In this document: in pieces, positions 5,870-13,291 of the stretch
How positions within the stretch are numbered: position 1 is the first letter of the stretch
Layout: every line of letters starts with the position of its first letter
From: a virus
DNA: 56,247 bases
Virus record (IMG/VR): IMGVR_UViG_3300049427_000022
Location: 1-56,247 of that record
Direction: 5' to 3' (one strand)
Program-made: the position numbers and the translations under genes
Notes under the pieces: generated by a model
The model's database searches: none
What the model was told of the DNA's origin: nothing
The model's input: only the letters and a program-made list of their open reading frames with translations

Positions 5870-6276
5870 TAAATTACCCCCGTTTCGATTAGTAGTTCTA
5901 GCATTTGTTGCAAGGTATCGCCTTGTTCCTTAACTACCCGATTACTAGCTGCCTGTTCGTCTCTAGCCGTTCGCAATTCAGCTTCCAGGCTTTCTATTTT
6001 TAGCTGCTCGTCTGTCTTCGGAGTTGGCTCGTTCTCCTTATCAATTTCCTCCTGTGTCTTTTCGCGTGGCAATACATTAACCAATTCACCTTCTACCACA
6101 TGAAGCGTAAAGTATGGGTGGAACTGTTTGATCTTAGCTGCCAAACCCGCGCCTTCTTCGGTGCCGCAATCAACAATATAATAAGGTTCCGTCGAGTCAG
6201 GATATGTCCCCTCATGTAGCCAGTAACCCGTTTCGTATGCCCCGCTTTCGAATATAAGAAGCTTGTCTTGATTCAT
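5869..6276 (-). CDS. Fibre-associated protein, possible assembly chaperone
   Basis: 135 residues from ATG 6276 (MNQDKLLIFESGAYETGYW), preceded by TAGGAGGGTGACA; the longer reading from 6366 overlaps the fibre gene and lacks a ribosome site. N-half is beta-rich, the C-half (KIESLEAELRTARDEQAASN) a coiled coil. Position directly after the fibre and the coiled coil suggest a fibre-assembly or connector function (inference). Confidence 0.7.
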   Translation of the reverse strand: MNQDKLLIFESGAYETGYWLHEGTYPDSTEPYYIVDCGTEEGAGLAAKIKQFHPYFTLHVVEGELVNVLPREKTQEEIDKENEPTPKTDEQLKIESLEAELRTARDEQAASNRVVKEQGDTLQQMLELLIETGVI

Positions 6277-6286
6277 TGTCACCCTC

Positions 6287-8824
6287 CTATCTAAACGCGA
6301 TGTACTGATATACAGCGCCGTTAAAATTCGTCCATGCGTGCTGGAATGTATCCCCGTTGTATCCAACGGAAATCTTATTTGTGCCTATGACTAATTGCGG
6401 CGTCCCAGCCATCGAGAGTATTGAAGGATAAGCCGTAGTTACTATGCCACCCCTATTGTATCCACCATCCCCGGAGGGGATGTAAACCATGCTAGGTGTG
6501 AAAGGTAGCGCAATATCCCTCGAAGCCGTTCCTGTGCCTACGTATGAACCAGAAACAACGGGGTTGTAGTCCGTTCTTAAAAACTCAGCCCAAGCCGTCC
6601 AAATGCCCGCTGCTTGCCTGCGCTCCCATACGCGATTAGTGTAAAAATCACGGGCGGTCTGCGTTACATATCCCCCAGCTTCTGAGTAATTCGTTACATC
6701 TAGGTAAAGCCAATCAGTAACCCCAGCAGGTCTGTTGACGGTTAGCACACCGTTATACTTACCGTTAGTGATTACTGTATCTAGGTTAGTCCCAGAAGCT
6801 AAGAAAATCGTTTCATTGCTAACCTGTCTCCAAGTACTCCAGACGTTGTTTATCTGTCTTCTCGTCCAGAATCTACGGTCATCAGTAGCGTAAGCGTTTT
6901 GTACCGTGTACTCGCCAGCTGGATACCTGGAAACCTCTATAAAGAAGTTCATTCCCGCTGCAGGAACGTTTGTGCCTTGAGGTACGTGATACCAACCGTC
7001 TGTTTTAAGAGTATCAGCGTTTACGCCTGTACCTTGATTGACCATCTCCCGACTTACTAGAGTCCAAGTAGTCCAAACGCCCACTGCTGTTTCCCTGCGT
7101 GTCCATACTCGATTATCGTTGAACGAATATGCAGTTTGTGCAGCGAAGTTCGCAGCGTTATTAATGCTTATTACGTCAATCAAAAATCCACCGCCCGCTA
7201 TCGGACCGTTTACTGCGTTAAATACGCGGTATCTACCTGTAGTTATTAGAGTGTTAATATTAGTGTTGTCAGTAAGAATGACCGTAGTATTCGCCCTGTT
7301 AGCTTTCGCCGCAATCTCTTGCAGCGCGCCTTCTACGTCAGTGGAGGTGATAATATTACCAGCGTCAGCGACAGTAATTATAGATGCGGCATGAGTTGCA
7401 GGATGAGTATAGTTGGTTGCACCTTCCGCTACCCCGGCGAGCTTTGTCTTTTCAGCAGTTGTAAAGTCCTCCATAGACAGCTGCTTACCCGCAACCTTAT
7501 CGACCTTATCCGTGTTTAACGCATCGAGCGATTTGTCCGGCGCTGTGTACCAGTTCGCTTTACCTGTAATGCCCTTAATCATATTTCCGAGTTGCCCCAG
7601 AAGCGACGTAAGGGCGTCGGCTGCACCCGCTGTCTGTACTGTCGTGTCAACGATTTGCCTTGTACCTATCGCTGTGTCGTTAACTGCGCCAGCTGCTAGG
7701 CCTGCCGAAGTAATTTTCGGGGCGTCGCCAGCTGCGCCTGTATGTTTATGACCAACTGCGGCGTCAAATTTCGTATTTACAGCTTCCAGGGAAATAGCCG
7801 GGGCTGTGTACCAAGCAGCCTTCCCGGTAATCTGCTTTGCCATATTCCCCAGCATGGAAAGGTTATTTGTAAGAGTTTGCGCCCCGGCCGCCGCTACTGT
7901 CGTATCTACTAAAGTACGGTTCCCTATTTTTGCGTCAGTCCCCCCGCCGTCCTTTAGCTGAATATGGCCGTTAGTAAATTGTAGACTTACATCGTCAGGC
8001 GTTCCCCCTACCTGGACTAACGTAAGCGCAGTCGTGCCTAGGGTAATTACTCCCGTTGTCGTTAGCTGCCAAGTCGTGAACTGGTTAACTGTACCTTCCA
8101 ATACTCGCGCAGACATCCCAGTCGTAACCTTTCCTGCTGTATCTGCGTCGACTGCTCGCGACCAGGCTGCGGCCTGTACGACGTATACGCCATTTTGTGC
8201 TGCTGTCGTCTGATTCTTTACAAGTACCCGGTCGCCTGCTATTACAGCAACGCCGTCAATCGTTTGCGGGGCTGATAGGTTAATATTCGCGGTAGTTGCA
8301 GCCCTTACCGCGTCTTTTGCGTCACGGATATACAAAAAGCCCCTGTTTACTATATCGCTGTCTACAGCTGGGTCTGCTACCTGGGCGCGCCCGGCTACGT
8401 CGCGCTTCATAAGTACGGAAGCCGTCGCTGCGTTTGTGGCTGCGGTAAGCGTACTGTTCGTCGCTTCTAATGTAGTCGCCGGGGATGTGTACCAGTTCGC
8501 CTTCCCGGTTATGCCTTTTATCATGTTCCCGATTTGTCCCAGTAGCGTAGTTGCTGTAGCAGCAGCCCCCGCCGTTTGCGCTGTGGAATCGGTTATCGTG
8601 CGATTTCCTATAATGGCGTCTGTTGCTGCGCCTGCTACCAGGCCAGCGGTTCCGATTTTTGGCCCTTTACCAGCCGCCCCGCTGTGGTCGTGGCCTGTAG
8701 TTTCGTGGAAAAGTCCGTCCAGCTTTACCCAATTATCCCGCAGCATGGTATCGGTATTAAATACGTTCTCGCCGTCCGTTGCTGTATCCGGGTAATAAAG
8801 CCCCAGCTTCGTAGTTGTTGCCAT
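6287..8824 (-). CDS. Tail fibre / receptor-binding protein with pyocin-knob repeats
   Basis: 845 residues. The N-terminus (KLGLYYPDTATDGENVFNTD) is typical of Bacillales fibre attachment. Three related shaft units end in IGNMIKGITGKANWYT, IGNRTLVDTT...GKAAWYTAP and IKGITGKANWYTAP, two opening with H-x-H(S/T)GAAG. The C-third has three knob-like repeats (TGRYRVFNAV..., TDGWYHVPQG..., TNGKYNGVLT...), each ending RRxxxxxWTxW. A final tip domain starts GSYVGTGTASRDIALPFTP. It should bind the cell surface. The repeats make it a recombination hot spot. Confidence 0.9.
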   Translation of the reverse strand: MATTTKLGLYYPDTATDGENVFNTDTMLRDNWVKLDGLFHETTGHDHSGAAGKGPKIGTAGLVAGAATDAIIGNRTITDSTAQTAGAAATATTLLGQIGNMIKGITGKANWYTSPATTLEATNSTLTAATNAATASVLMKRDVAGRAQVADPAVDSDIVNRGFLYIRDAKDAVRAATTANINLSAPQTIDGVAVIAGDRVLVKNQTTAAQNGVYVVQAAAWSRAVDADTAGKVTTGMSARVLEGTVNQFTTWQLTTTGVITLGTTALTLVQVGGTPDDVSLQFTNGHIQLKDGGGTDAKIGNRTLVDTTVAAAGAQTLTNNLSMLGNMAKQITGKAAWYTAPAISLEAVNTKFDAAVGHKHTGAAGDAPKITSAGLAAGAVNDTAIGTRQIVDTTVQTAGAADALTSLLGQLGNMIKGITGKANWYTAPDKSLDALNTDKVDKVAGKQLSMEDFTTAEKTKLAGVAEGATNYTHPATHAASIITVADAGNIITSTDVEGALQEIAAKANRANTTVILTDNTNINTLITTGRYRVFNAVNGPIAGGGFLIDVISINNAANFAAQTAYSFNDNRVWTRRETAVGVWTTWTLVSREMVNQGTGVNADTLKTDGWYHVPQGTNVPAAGMNFFIEVSRYPAGEYTVQNAYATDDRRFWTRRQINNVWSTWRQVSNETIFLASGTNLDTVITNGKYNGVLTVNRPAGVTDWLYLDVTNYSEAGGYVTQTARDFYTNRVWERRQAAGIWTAWAEFLRTDYNPVVSGSYVGTGTASRDIALPFTPSMVYIPSGDGGYNRGGIVTTAYPSILSMAGTPQLVIGTNKISVGYNGDTFQHAWTNFNGAVYQYIAFR

Positions 8825-8841
8825 TTATCCAGGCTCCCTTC

Positions 8842-9396
8842 TTATAAACTTTCTCCGAATGGTGCTAAGTTTTTAAGTTTCAGCAGATTTAGGTCTTTTA
8901 TTTTCATGAGGTTTATTTCCCGAACTTTTACGTACCTATATTGGAAGACGTGGCCCAGGTGTGCATGGATAATATTTTCTACCGCGTCGTCAACGTCGGC
9001 GATTTTATCCGGAACGCCAAGGGGGCCACCGAATTTAATATTTACCATACTGCCTACCAGGTCTATACTTACGTCTACCTGACCGTTAACGAAAGATTCA
9101 CAGACGGTCTTCACCAGGGACGCCGAAAAGTTACCAGGGCTTCGCCAACGGGAAAGTACCCGCCCCCGCCTGGTTTCGTAACTGTCGGTAGTAAGGGTCG
9201 GGATATGCAGCTGGTCTTCGTAAAACTTTAAGCCCCATGTCGCTGTCTTAATTCGCAGTTGCGCTTTAAGATCGGCGTTTTTGTCGTCTTCGGTATCATA
9301 TTCGCTGCCCTGGGCCGCCTGGATTTCGGCGTATACCGCGCTAGTTTCGTAGTATTCTGGGGCCTGCGATAGCATACGGTCTACGCGCTGGGTCAT
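8842..9396 (-). CDS. DUF2313 (YmfQ-like) baseplate protein
   Basis: 184 residues. LSQAPEYYETSAVYAEIQAAQG and TATWGLKFYEDQLHI with YETRRGRVLSRWR are the conserved DUF2313 segments; in Mu-like and PBSX-like phages this protein lies between baseplate J and the fibre. Four-base overlap with the upstream baseplate gene. Likely a baseplate component linking wedge and fibre. Confidence 0.88.
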   Translation of the reverse strand: MTQRVDRMLSQAPEYYETSAVYAEIQAAQGSEYDTEDDKNADLKAQLRIKTATWGLKFYEDQLHIPTLTTDSYETRRGRVLSRWRSPGNFSASLVKTVCESFVNGQVDVSIDLVGSMVNIKFGGPLGVPDKIADVDDAVENIIHAHLGHVFQYRYVKVREINLMKIKDLNLLKLKNLAPFGESL

Positions 9397-10532
9397 AGGC
9401 CAGTCACCGTACCCAGCGTCGGTGCTTGTGACTGTGTTATCGTAAGGTCTGCCGTACCGCCGTTAATGGTTAAGGTCGAAAAGCTTTTAAGCCCGACCGT
9501 AAAGGCCAGCAGCCCATAAATTTTGTTATAGATTACAGGAAGTGGCGTCTTCGTTGACGGGTCTACTTCGAATACCAGTTCTTTAAGGTACGCCTTAACC
9601 GACGATTGGAAGGCAGCTTTTACCGTAGCTGGAATAGCGCCAGCGGCGTACTGCGTCCCGGTTACTGTAATGTTTACGGCCAGGTTATCCGCCGCTGCTA
9701 CTGTACAGGCGTTCCCCAGCGGTACTTTACCGTCGCCCAAGCCAGTAGCGCCAGGGTCTAGGTACACCTGGGTATCGGTTACTACCTGGGGCGTAGCTGG
9801 CGTTAAATCCAGCCCGGCCAGCAGTACCTTCGACGTATTAACGCCAGCCCAGCGTGGAATAACTTTCGCCTTACCGACGCCTGCGACTTCCTGCGCCCAT
9901 CTTTGAAGGTCGTACTTATTACCCCCGGTGTCTGGGTGCGTCGCTTTAAAGTCGTACCGTTCCCAGGCTTCTTCGTCTGTTTCTGGATCGCGCGCTAGAA
10001 TGGTCGATCCCTGGTCTGCGATAATCCGTACGCCTGGAATAGAAGGCTGTAAAACGAATTGACTGCCTGCCGCCAGGTTCCCAATAGTTCCTGCCGTTTG
10101 ACATGTAATTTTAAGGATAAGCGCGGTACTGGTCGCCCAGTTTACCCCAGCGTCAGCGGTGAATTTAAGCGGTTGGCCCTGGTCGTCCAATACAACCGCG
10201 TATAGCTGTTGCCCTTGTGGGATATTTACGCCCGCGTCAGCTGTGATAAGGAGTGCGCGCTTATTAGGCGTAGCCCCAATTCGAGTTAGCCCGACGTCGT
10301 ATAGGCAGTCGTCCAGGTCGCTACCTTCCGCATAAAAGGCAAAACGGCTGGCTAGAATCGTGTCCTGGTTTATTTGCAGCTGCTTAATTTCTGCCGGGCT
10401 AGGGGCTATTGCGTCGAACATAAAGTCGCCAGGTTCGGCCCGCCAGCCGTCAGTCTCTACTTTGGCTATCATACGGTCGCGTATGGTCATTTCGGTTTCT
10501 TCGAAAACGGGCTGGAATTTATTACGTGCCAT
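9393..10532 (-). CDS. Baseplate J-like wedge protein (XkdT-like)
   Basis: 379 residues of the baseplate_J family. The N-terminus FEETEMTIRDRMIAKV and PGDFMFDAIAPSPAEIKQ are characteristic, with later DEEAWERYDFKATHPDTGGN and YDLQRWAQEVAGVGKAKVIP. J-like proteins form the peripheral wedge of contractile-tail baseplates. Follows the XkdS-like gene by 19 bp. Confidence 0.93.
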   Translation of the reverse strand: MARNKFQPVFEETEMTIRDRMIAKVETDGWRAEPGDFMFDAIAPSPAEIKQLQINQDTILASRFAFYAEGSDLDDCLYDVGLTRIGATPNKRALLITADAGVNIPQGQQLYAVVLDDQGQPLKFTADAGVNWATSTALILKITCQTAGTIGNLAAGSQFVLQPSIPGVRIIADQGSTILARDPETDEEAWERYDFKATHPDTGGNKYDLQRWAQEVAGVGKAKVIPRWAGVNTSKVLLAGLDLTPATPQVVTDTQVYLDPGATGLGDGKVPLGNACTVAAADNLAVNITVTGTQYAAGAIPATVKAAFQSSVKAYLKELVFEVDPSTKTPLPVIYNKIYGLLAFTVGLKSFSTLTINGGTADLTITQSQAPTLGTVTGL

Positions 10533-10551
10533 TAAGCTTATCCCCCTTCCT

Positions 10552-10968
10552 TTATGCGGTGAATGTTAAAGTATCCGTACCGTAAACATGGTCGAAAGTT
10601 GCCGTTATTACGGCTTCGTCCATGCCATGGCGCTGTATCGTTATGTCGCGTACGTCGTGTAACCAGGGGTCGTATATAACGGCTTCTCTTACGGCACGTT
10701 CCATTTCCGAAAGCTTCGCAGCAGTCGGAAGATCCGATATTCGAATATTGTCTACGTCGCTGCCGTAGGTATGGCCCCGGCTTCCTTCTACTTCCGGGTC
10801 GGCTGCGTAAATTAAAAAAAGCCCGCGAATAGTCTGCTGGGCTTTTAATACAATTTGTTCTACGGCTTCCGTGCCTGTGACCGTTCTTACCTTCCCGGCT
10901 GCGTCAAATGCGAATTCCCCAGCCTGCCAATCGTATACCGGGGTTTTTCGGTTGTCTTTACTTGCCAT
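10552..10968 (-). CDS. DUF2634 (XkdS-like) baseplate wedge protein
   Basis: 138 residues; VYDWQAGEFAFDAAGKV, KAQQTIRGLFLIYAADPE and YGSDVDNIR match the XkdS/gp25-like family. Expected to join wedge and sheath. ATG 10968 with GGGGGC upstream. Standard gene order XkdQ-R-S-T. Confidence 0.88.
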   Translation of the reverse strand: MASKDNRKTPVYDWQAGEFAFDAAGKVRTVTGTEAVEQIVLKAQQTIRGLFLIYAADPEVEGSRGHTYGSDVDNIRISDLPTAAKLSEMERAVREAVIYDPWLHDVRDITIQRHGMDEAVITATFDHVYGTDTLTFTA

Positions 10969-10981
10969 GAATACCGCCCCC

Positions 10982-11434
10982 TTAATACTTATTAAGAATG
11001 ATATAGCTTACCTGGCTATCGTCCCAGGTCGGCGCTATTGCTACCCGGTCGCCGTTTGCCAGCGAAAGGCCGTTCGGCTTTGAAGCGCTGTAAGTCGCCG
11101 CCATTCCGTCGGGCTTTACTTTGCTACCGTCCCAGGTCGCCATAACCAGGCCCCCGTTAAGCTTTGCCAGGATAGCCCAGCGGTTACTGCCGCCTTCGCC
11201 CCCGGCTACCGGGAAAGCCAGCAGCTGGTCGCCTTCGCGCAGCGGGTAACACTCTACCGGGATTTCGAATATATCCAACCCCAGGGCCAGCTTCGTACCT
11301 TGCATAACAAAGGTAATGGGGTCGGGTTCGGAAGTCTTTACTTCTACAATATGCAAGGCGTTTTCGCCTTCGCCGCTGCTCATATTTCGAAGCAGTTGAA
11401 GCAGCGCTACGGTCTTATCTGTATTTTTTGCCAT
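10982..11434 (-). CDS. DUF2577 (XkdR-like) baseplate protein
   Basis: 150 residues, beta-rich, with ALHIVEVKTSEPDPITFVMQ and IPVECYPLREGDQLLAFPVA and a C-terminal segment ending YIILNKY. The family lies between the XkdQ hub and XkdS and is probably an OB-fold spike or hub component. Confidence 0.82.
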   Translation of the reverse strand: MAKNTDKTVALLQLLRNMSSGEGENALHIVEVKTSEPDPITFVMQGTKLALGLDIFEIPVECYPLREGDQLLAFPVAGGEGGSNRWAILAKLNGGLVMATWDGSKVKPDGMAATYSASKPNGLSLANGDRVAIAPTWDDSQVSYIILNKY

Positions 11435-11447
11435 CCTAACCGCCCCC

Positions 11448-12617
11448 TTACTTCTTCGCGTCTAGGCCGTACTTCTTAATTAGGCCCTTCATTTCTTCGT
11501 TATAAACTGGTGTTTCGCTTACGCCCTTACCTTTGCCGTCTTTGTCCTTACCGTCGGCTGCCGCTTTTTTCTTCTTCGGCTTCTTAATCTTTTTACCGTT
11601 TGCCGTATAGTCCTTCGTGTCGTCTTCGGCGCTATCGAATGGTACAGGCGGTAAGCCCGGCGCTTCTTCGACGTCAAAAACCAATGTAATCCGTCGGCTG
11701 CTTTGGAAGGTATGTTCTACCCGACGAATATAATAAGGGCCTAGCGCCTGGGTTAGATCGTCTTCGACGTAAATAACGTCGCCTACGTGGAAGATAGGCA
11801 TTACCATATCGTCGTTAACGCCTTCGATACCGATAGACGCTTTAATCTTTACGCCTTCTTCCAGCATAGCCGCCGCGTCAGATTCCATTGTCTTTTCGTG
11901 GTCTTTGTCAACTTCTTCGAAGCGCGTTCTGGCCCCGAAGTTCTCTATGGCTTTTTCGTCGAATTGTACCACTGTCTTACCCGTTTCACGGTTAACCAAC
12001 TTAACTACGTTGTAGTGTTCTTCCAGGCTTTCTTCGTACTTCGCAGCAGTCATATTTACACCGCGCTGGAAGGCCCACATTTCCGAAGGCATTTTCCTTT
12101 CGAAGATCGTAGCCCCGAAGTCTTTTACCGAAGGGTCGAAACGTAGCCAATACTTTTTACCGCCGCCCCTGGAAGTCTTTACCAGGCCGTCGATTATGAC
12201 TTTATCTCCTTCGGCTTTCTTGTAAAAAGATGCAGGAAGAACTACCCCAGTAGGGGCAAGCTTCCCGCGCGCTACGCCGATGTTTTGCAGGACTTCTTCG
12301 GCCCTTTGACTTGCTGTAAGGCCCCCGGCGAAGTAGTAGTCGTCAGGATTCTTAACCAGGAAGTAAAGCGGGTCGTAAACTTTGTATGTTATCGTACCTT
12401 TAGCTTCCCAGCCCCTAACTTCTAGGAAGCCAAAAAATTCGCGCCTATCGCCTACGAATAGTTCGACTGATTGGCCTAAGTAATTTACAAGACCTTCGGC
12501 AGCTTGCAGCTGGAAGTCCAGCGAACGACATGACGCTTCTATATCGTCCGTAATTCTAGGCGGGGACGAAAGCAGCGAGGCTATATCTTGCATATTAATA
12601 ACCAGGCGCAGAGTCAT
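11448..12617 (-). CDS. XkdQ-like baseplate hub protein
   Basis: 389 residues. RITDDIEASCRSLDFQLQAA and LVNYLGQSVELFVGDRREFF are typical of the XkdQ/late-control-D hub family, followed by KVYDPLYFLVKNPDDYYFAG. The last 60 residues are lysine-rich (KKIKKPKKKKAAADGKDKDG), more than I recall in XkdQ, and may contact DNA or peptidoglycan. Start overlaps the LysM protein stop. Confidence 0.9.
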   Translation of the reverse strand: MTLRLVINMQDIASLLSSPPRITDDIEASCRSLDFQLQAAEGLVNYLGQSVELFVGDRREFFGFLEVRGWEAKGTITYKVYDPLYFLVKNPDDYYFAGGLTASQRAEEVLQNIGVARGKLAPTGVVLPASFYKKAEGDKVIIDGLVKTSRGGGKKYWLRFDPSVKDFGATIFERKMPSEMWAFQRGVNMTAAKYEESLEEHYNVVKLVNRETGKTVVQFDEKAIENFGARTRFEEVDKDHEKTMESDAAAMLEEGVKIKASIGIEGVNDDMVMPIFHVGDVIYVEDDLTQALGPYYIRRVEHTFQSSRRITLVFDVEEAPGLPPVPFDSAEDDTKDYTANGKKIKKPKKKKAAADGKDKDGKGKGVSETPVYNEEMKGLIKKYGLDAKK

Positions 12618-13291
12618 AGCTTATATACCTGGCCGGGTTTTATTAGGTTTGGGTTAGTGCCGATTACCGCTTTATTGTCTTCGTAAATCGTCTTCCAGGG
12701 CTTCGGTACTTTCTTACCGATAAGCGTAAGTGTATCGCCGTTTACTACGGTGTACGTATTCGAAGCATCTGCCGCAGTCGCCGGGGCAGGTCTGTCGTCG
12801 GCTGTTTGCCCAGTCGATACTGGCGTACCGTCGGGCTTAACCTTCTTCGGGGCCAGCTTTATATGTTCGGTAAAGTTTACCGTGTAATATATGTCGCCTT
12901 CCGCACCCCGCAGCTTCGGCTTAAACGATTGTAAAAACATTGTTTTATTAAGTCCGAAGGCCGCTATGATTACCTGTAAGCTAGTACCGTTATCCTTCCA
13001 GCTAGAAAACTGGTTACGGTAAGATAATGGCGTTTTAAGCAGGCTAGGGCCGACGGCGCAGTAGCTAGGGTCGTGCCTGGCCGGGAAGAAAGATTCCCAG
13101 CCTATGCTGTCCAGTTCTACGCCTGCGGGTATGGCTACCGTTCCCAGGTCTAAAATATCCACGGTTATCGGCTTTTGGTCGCCGTCGTCGTAGGCTATTT
13201 CGCCGATGGTCGGAAGTACGGGAATAGTTAAACTTTTCCCGGTTTCGTTGTCTTTTATAGTTATTTCTACTTTGATACCCGGTAAGGTCAT
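12614..13291 (-). CDS. XkdP-like LysM baseplate/tail protein
   Basis: 225 residues. An N-terminal tail domain (about 1-140, with SFFPARHDPSYC and PLSYRNQFSSW), a proline/alanine linker, and a C-terminal LysM motif (YTVVNGDTLTLIGKKV...NPNLIKPGQVYKL). Matches the T4 gp53/XkdP type that lies after the tape measure. LysM suggests contact with peptidoglycan during injection. Start overlaps the tape-measure stop by 4 bp. Confidence 0.9.
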   Translation of the reverse strand: MTLPGIKVEITIKDNETGKSLTIPVLPTIGEIAYDDGDQKPITVDILDLGTVAIPAGVELDSIGWESFFPARHDPSYCAVGPSLLKTPLSYRNQFSSWKDNGTSLQVIIAAFGLNKTMFLQSFKPKLRGAEGDIYYTVNFTEHIKLAPKKVKPDGTPVSTGQTADDRPAPATAADASNTYTVVNGDTLTLIGKKVPKPWKTIYEDNKAVIGTNPNLIKPGQVYKL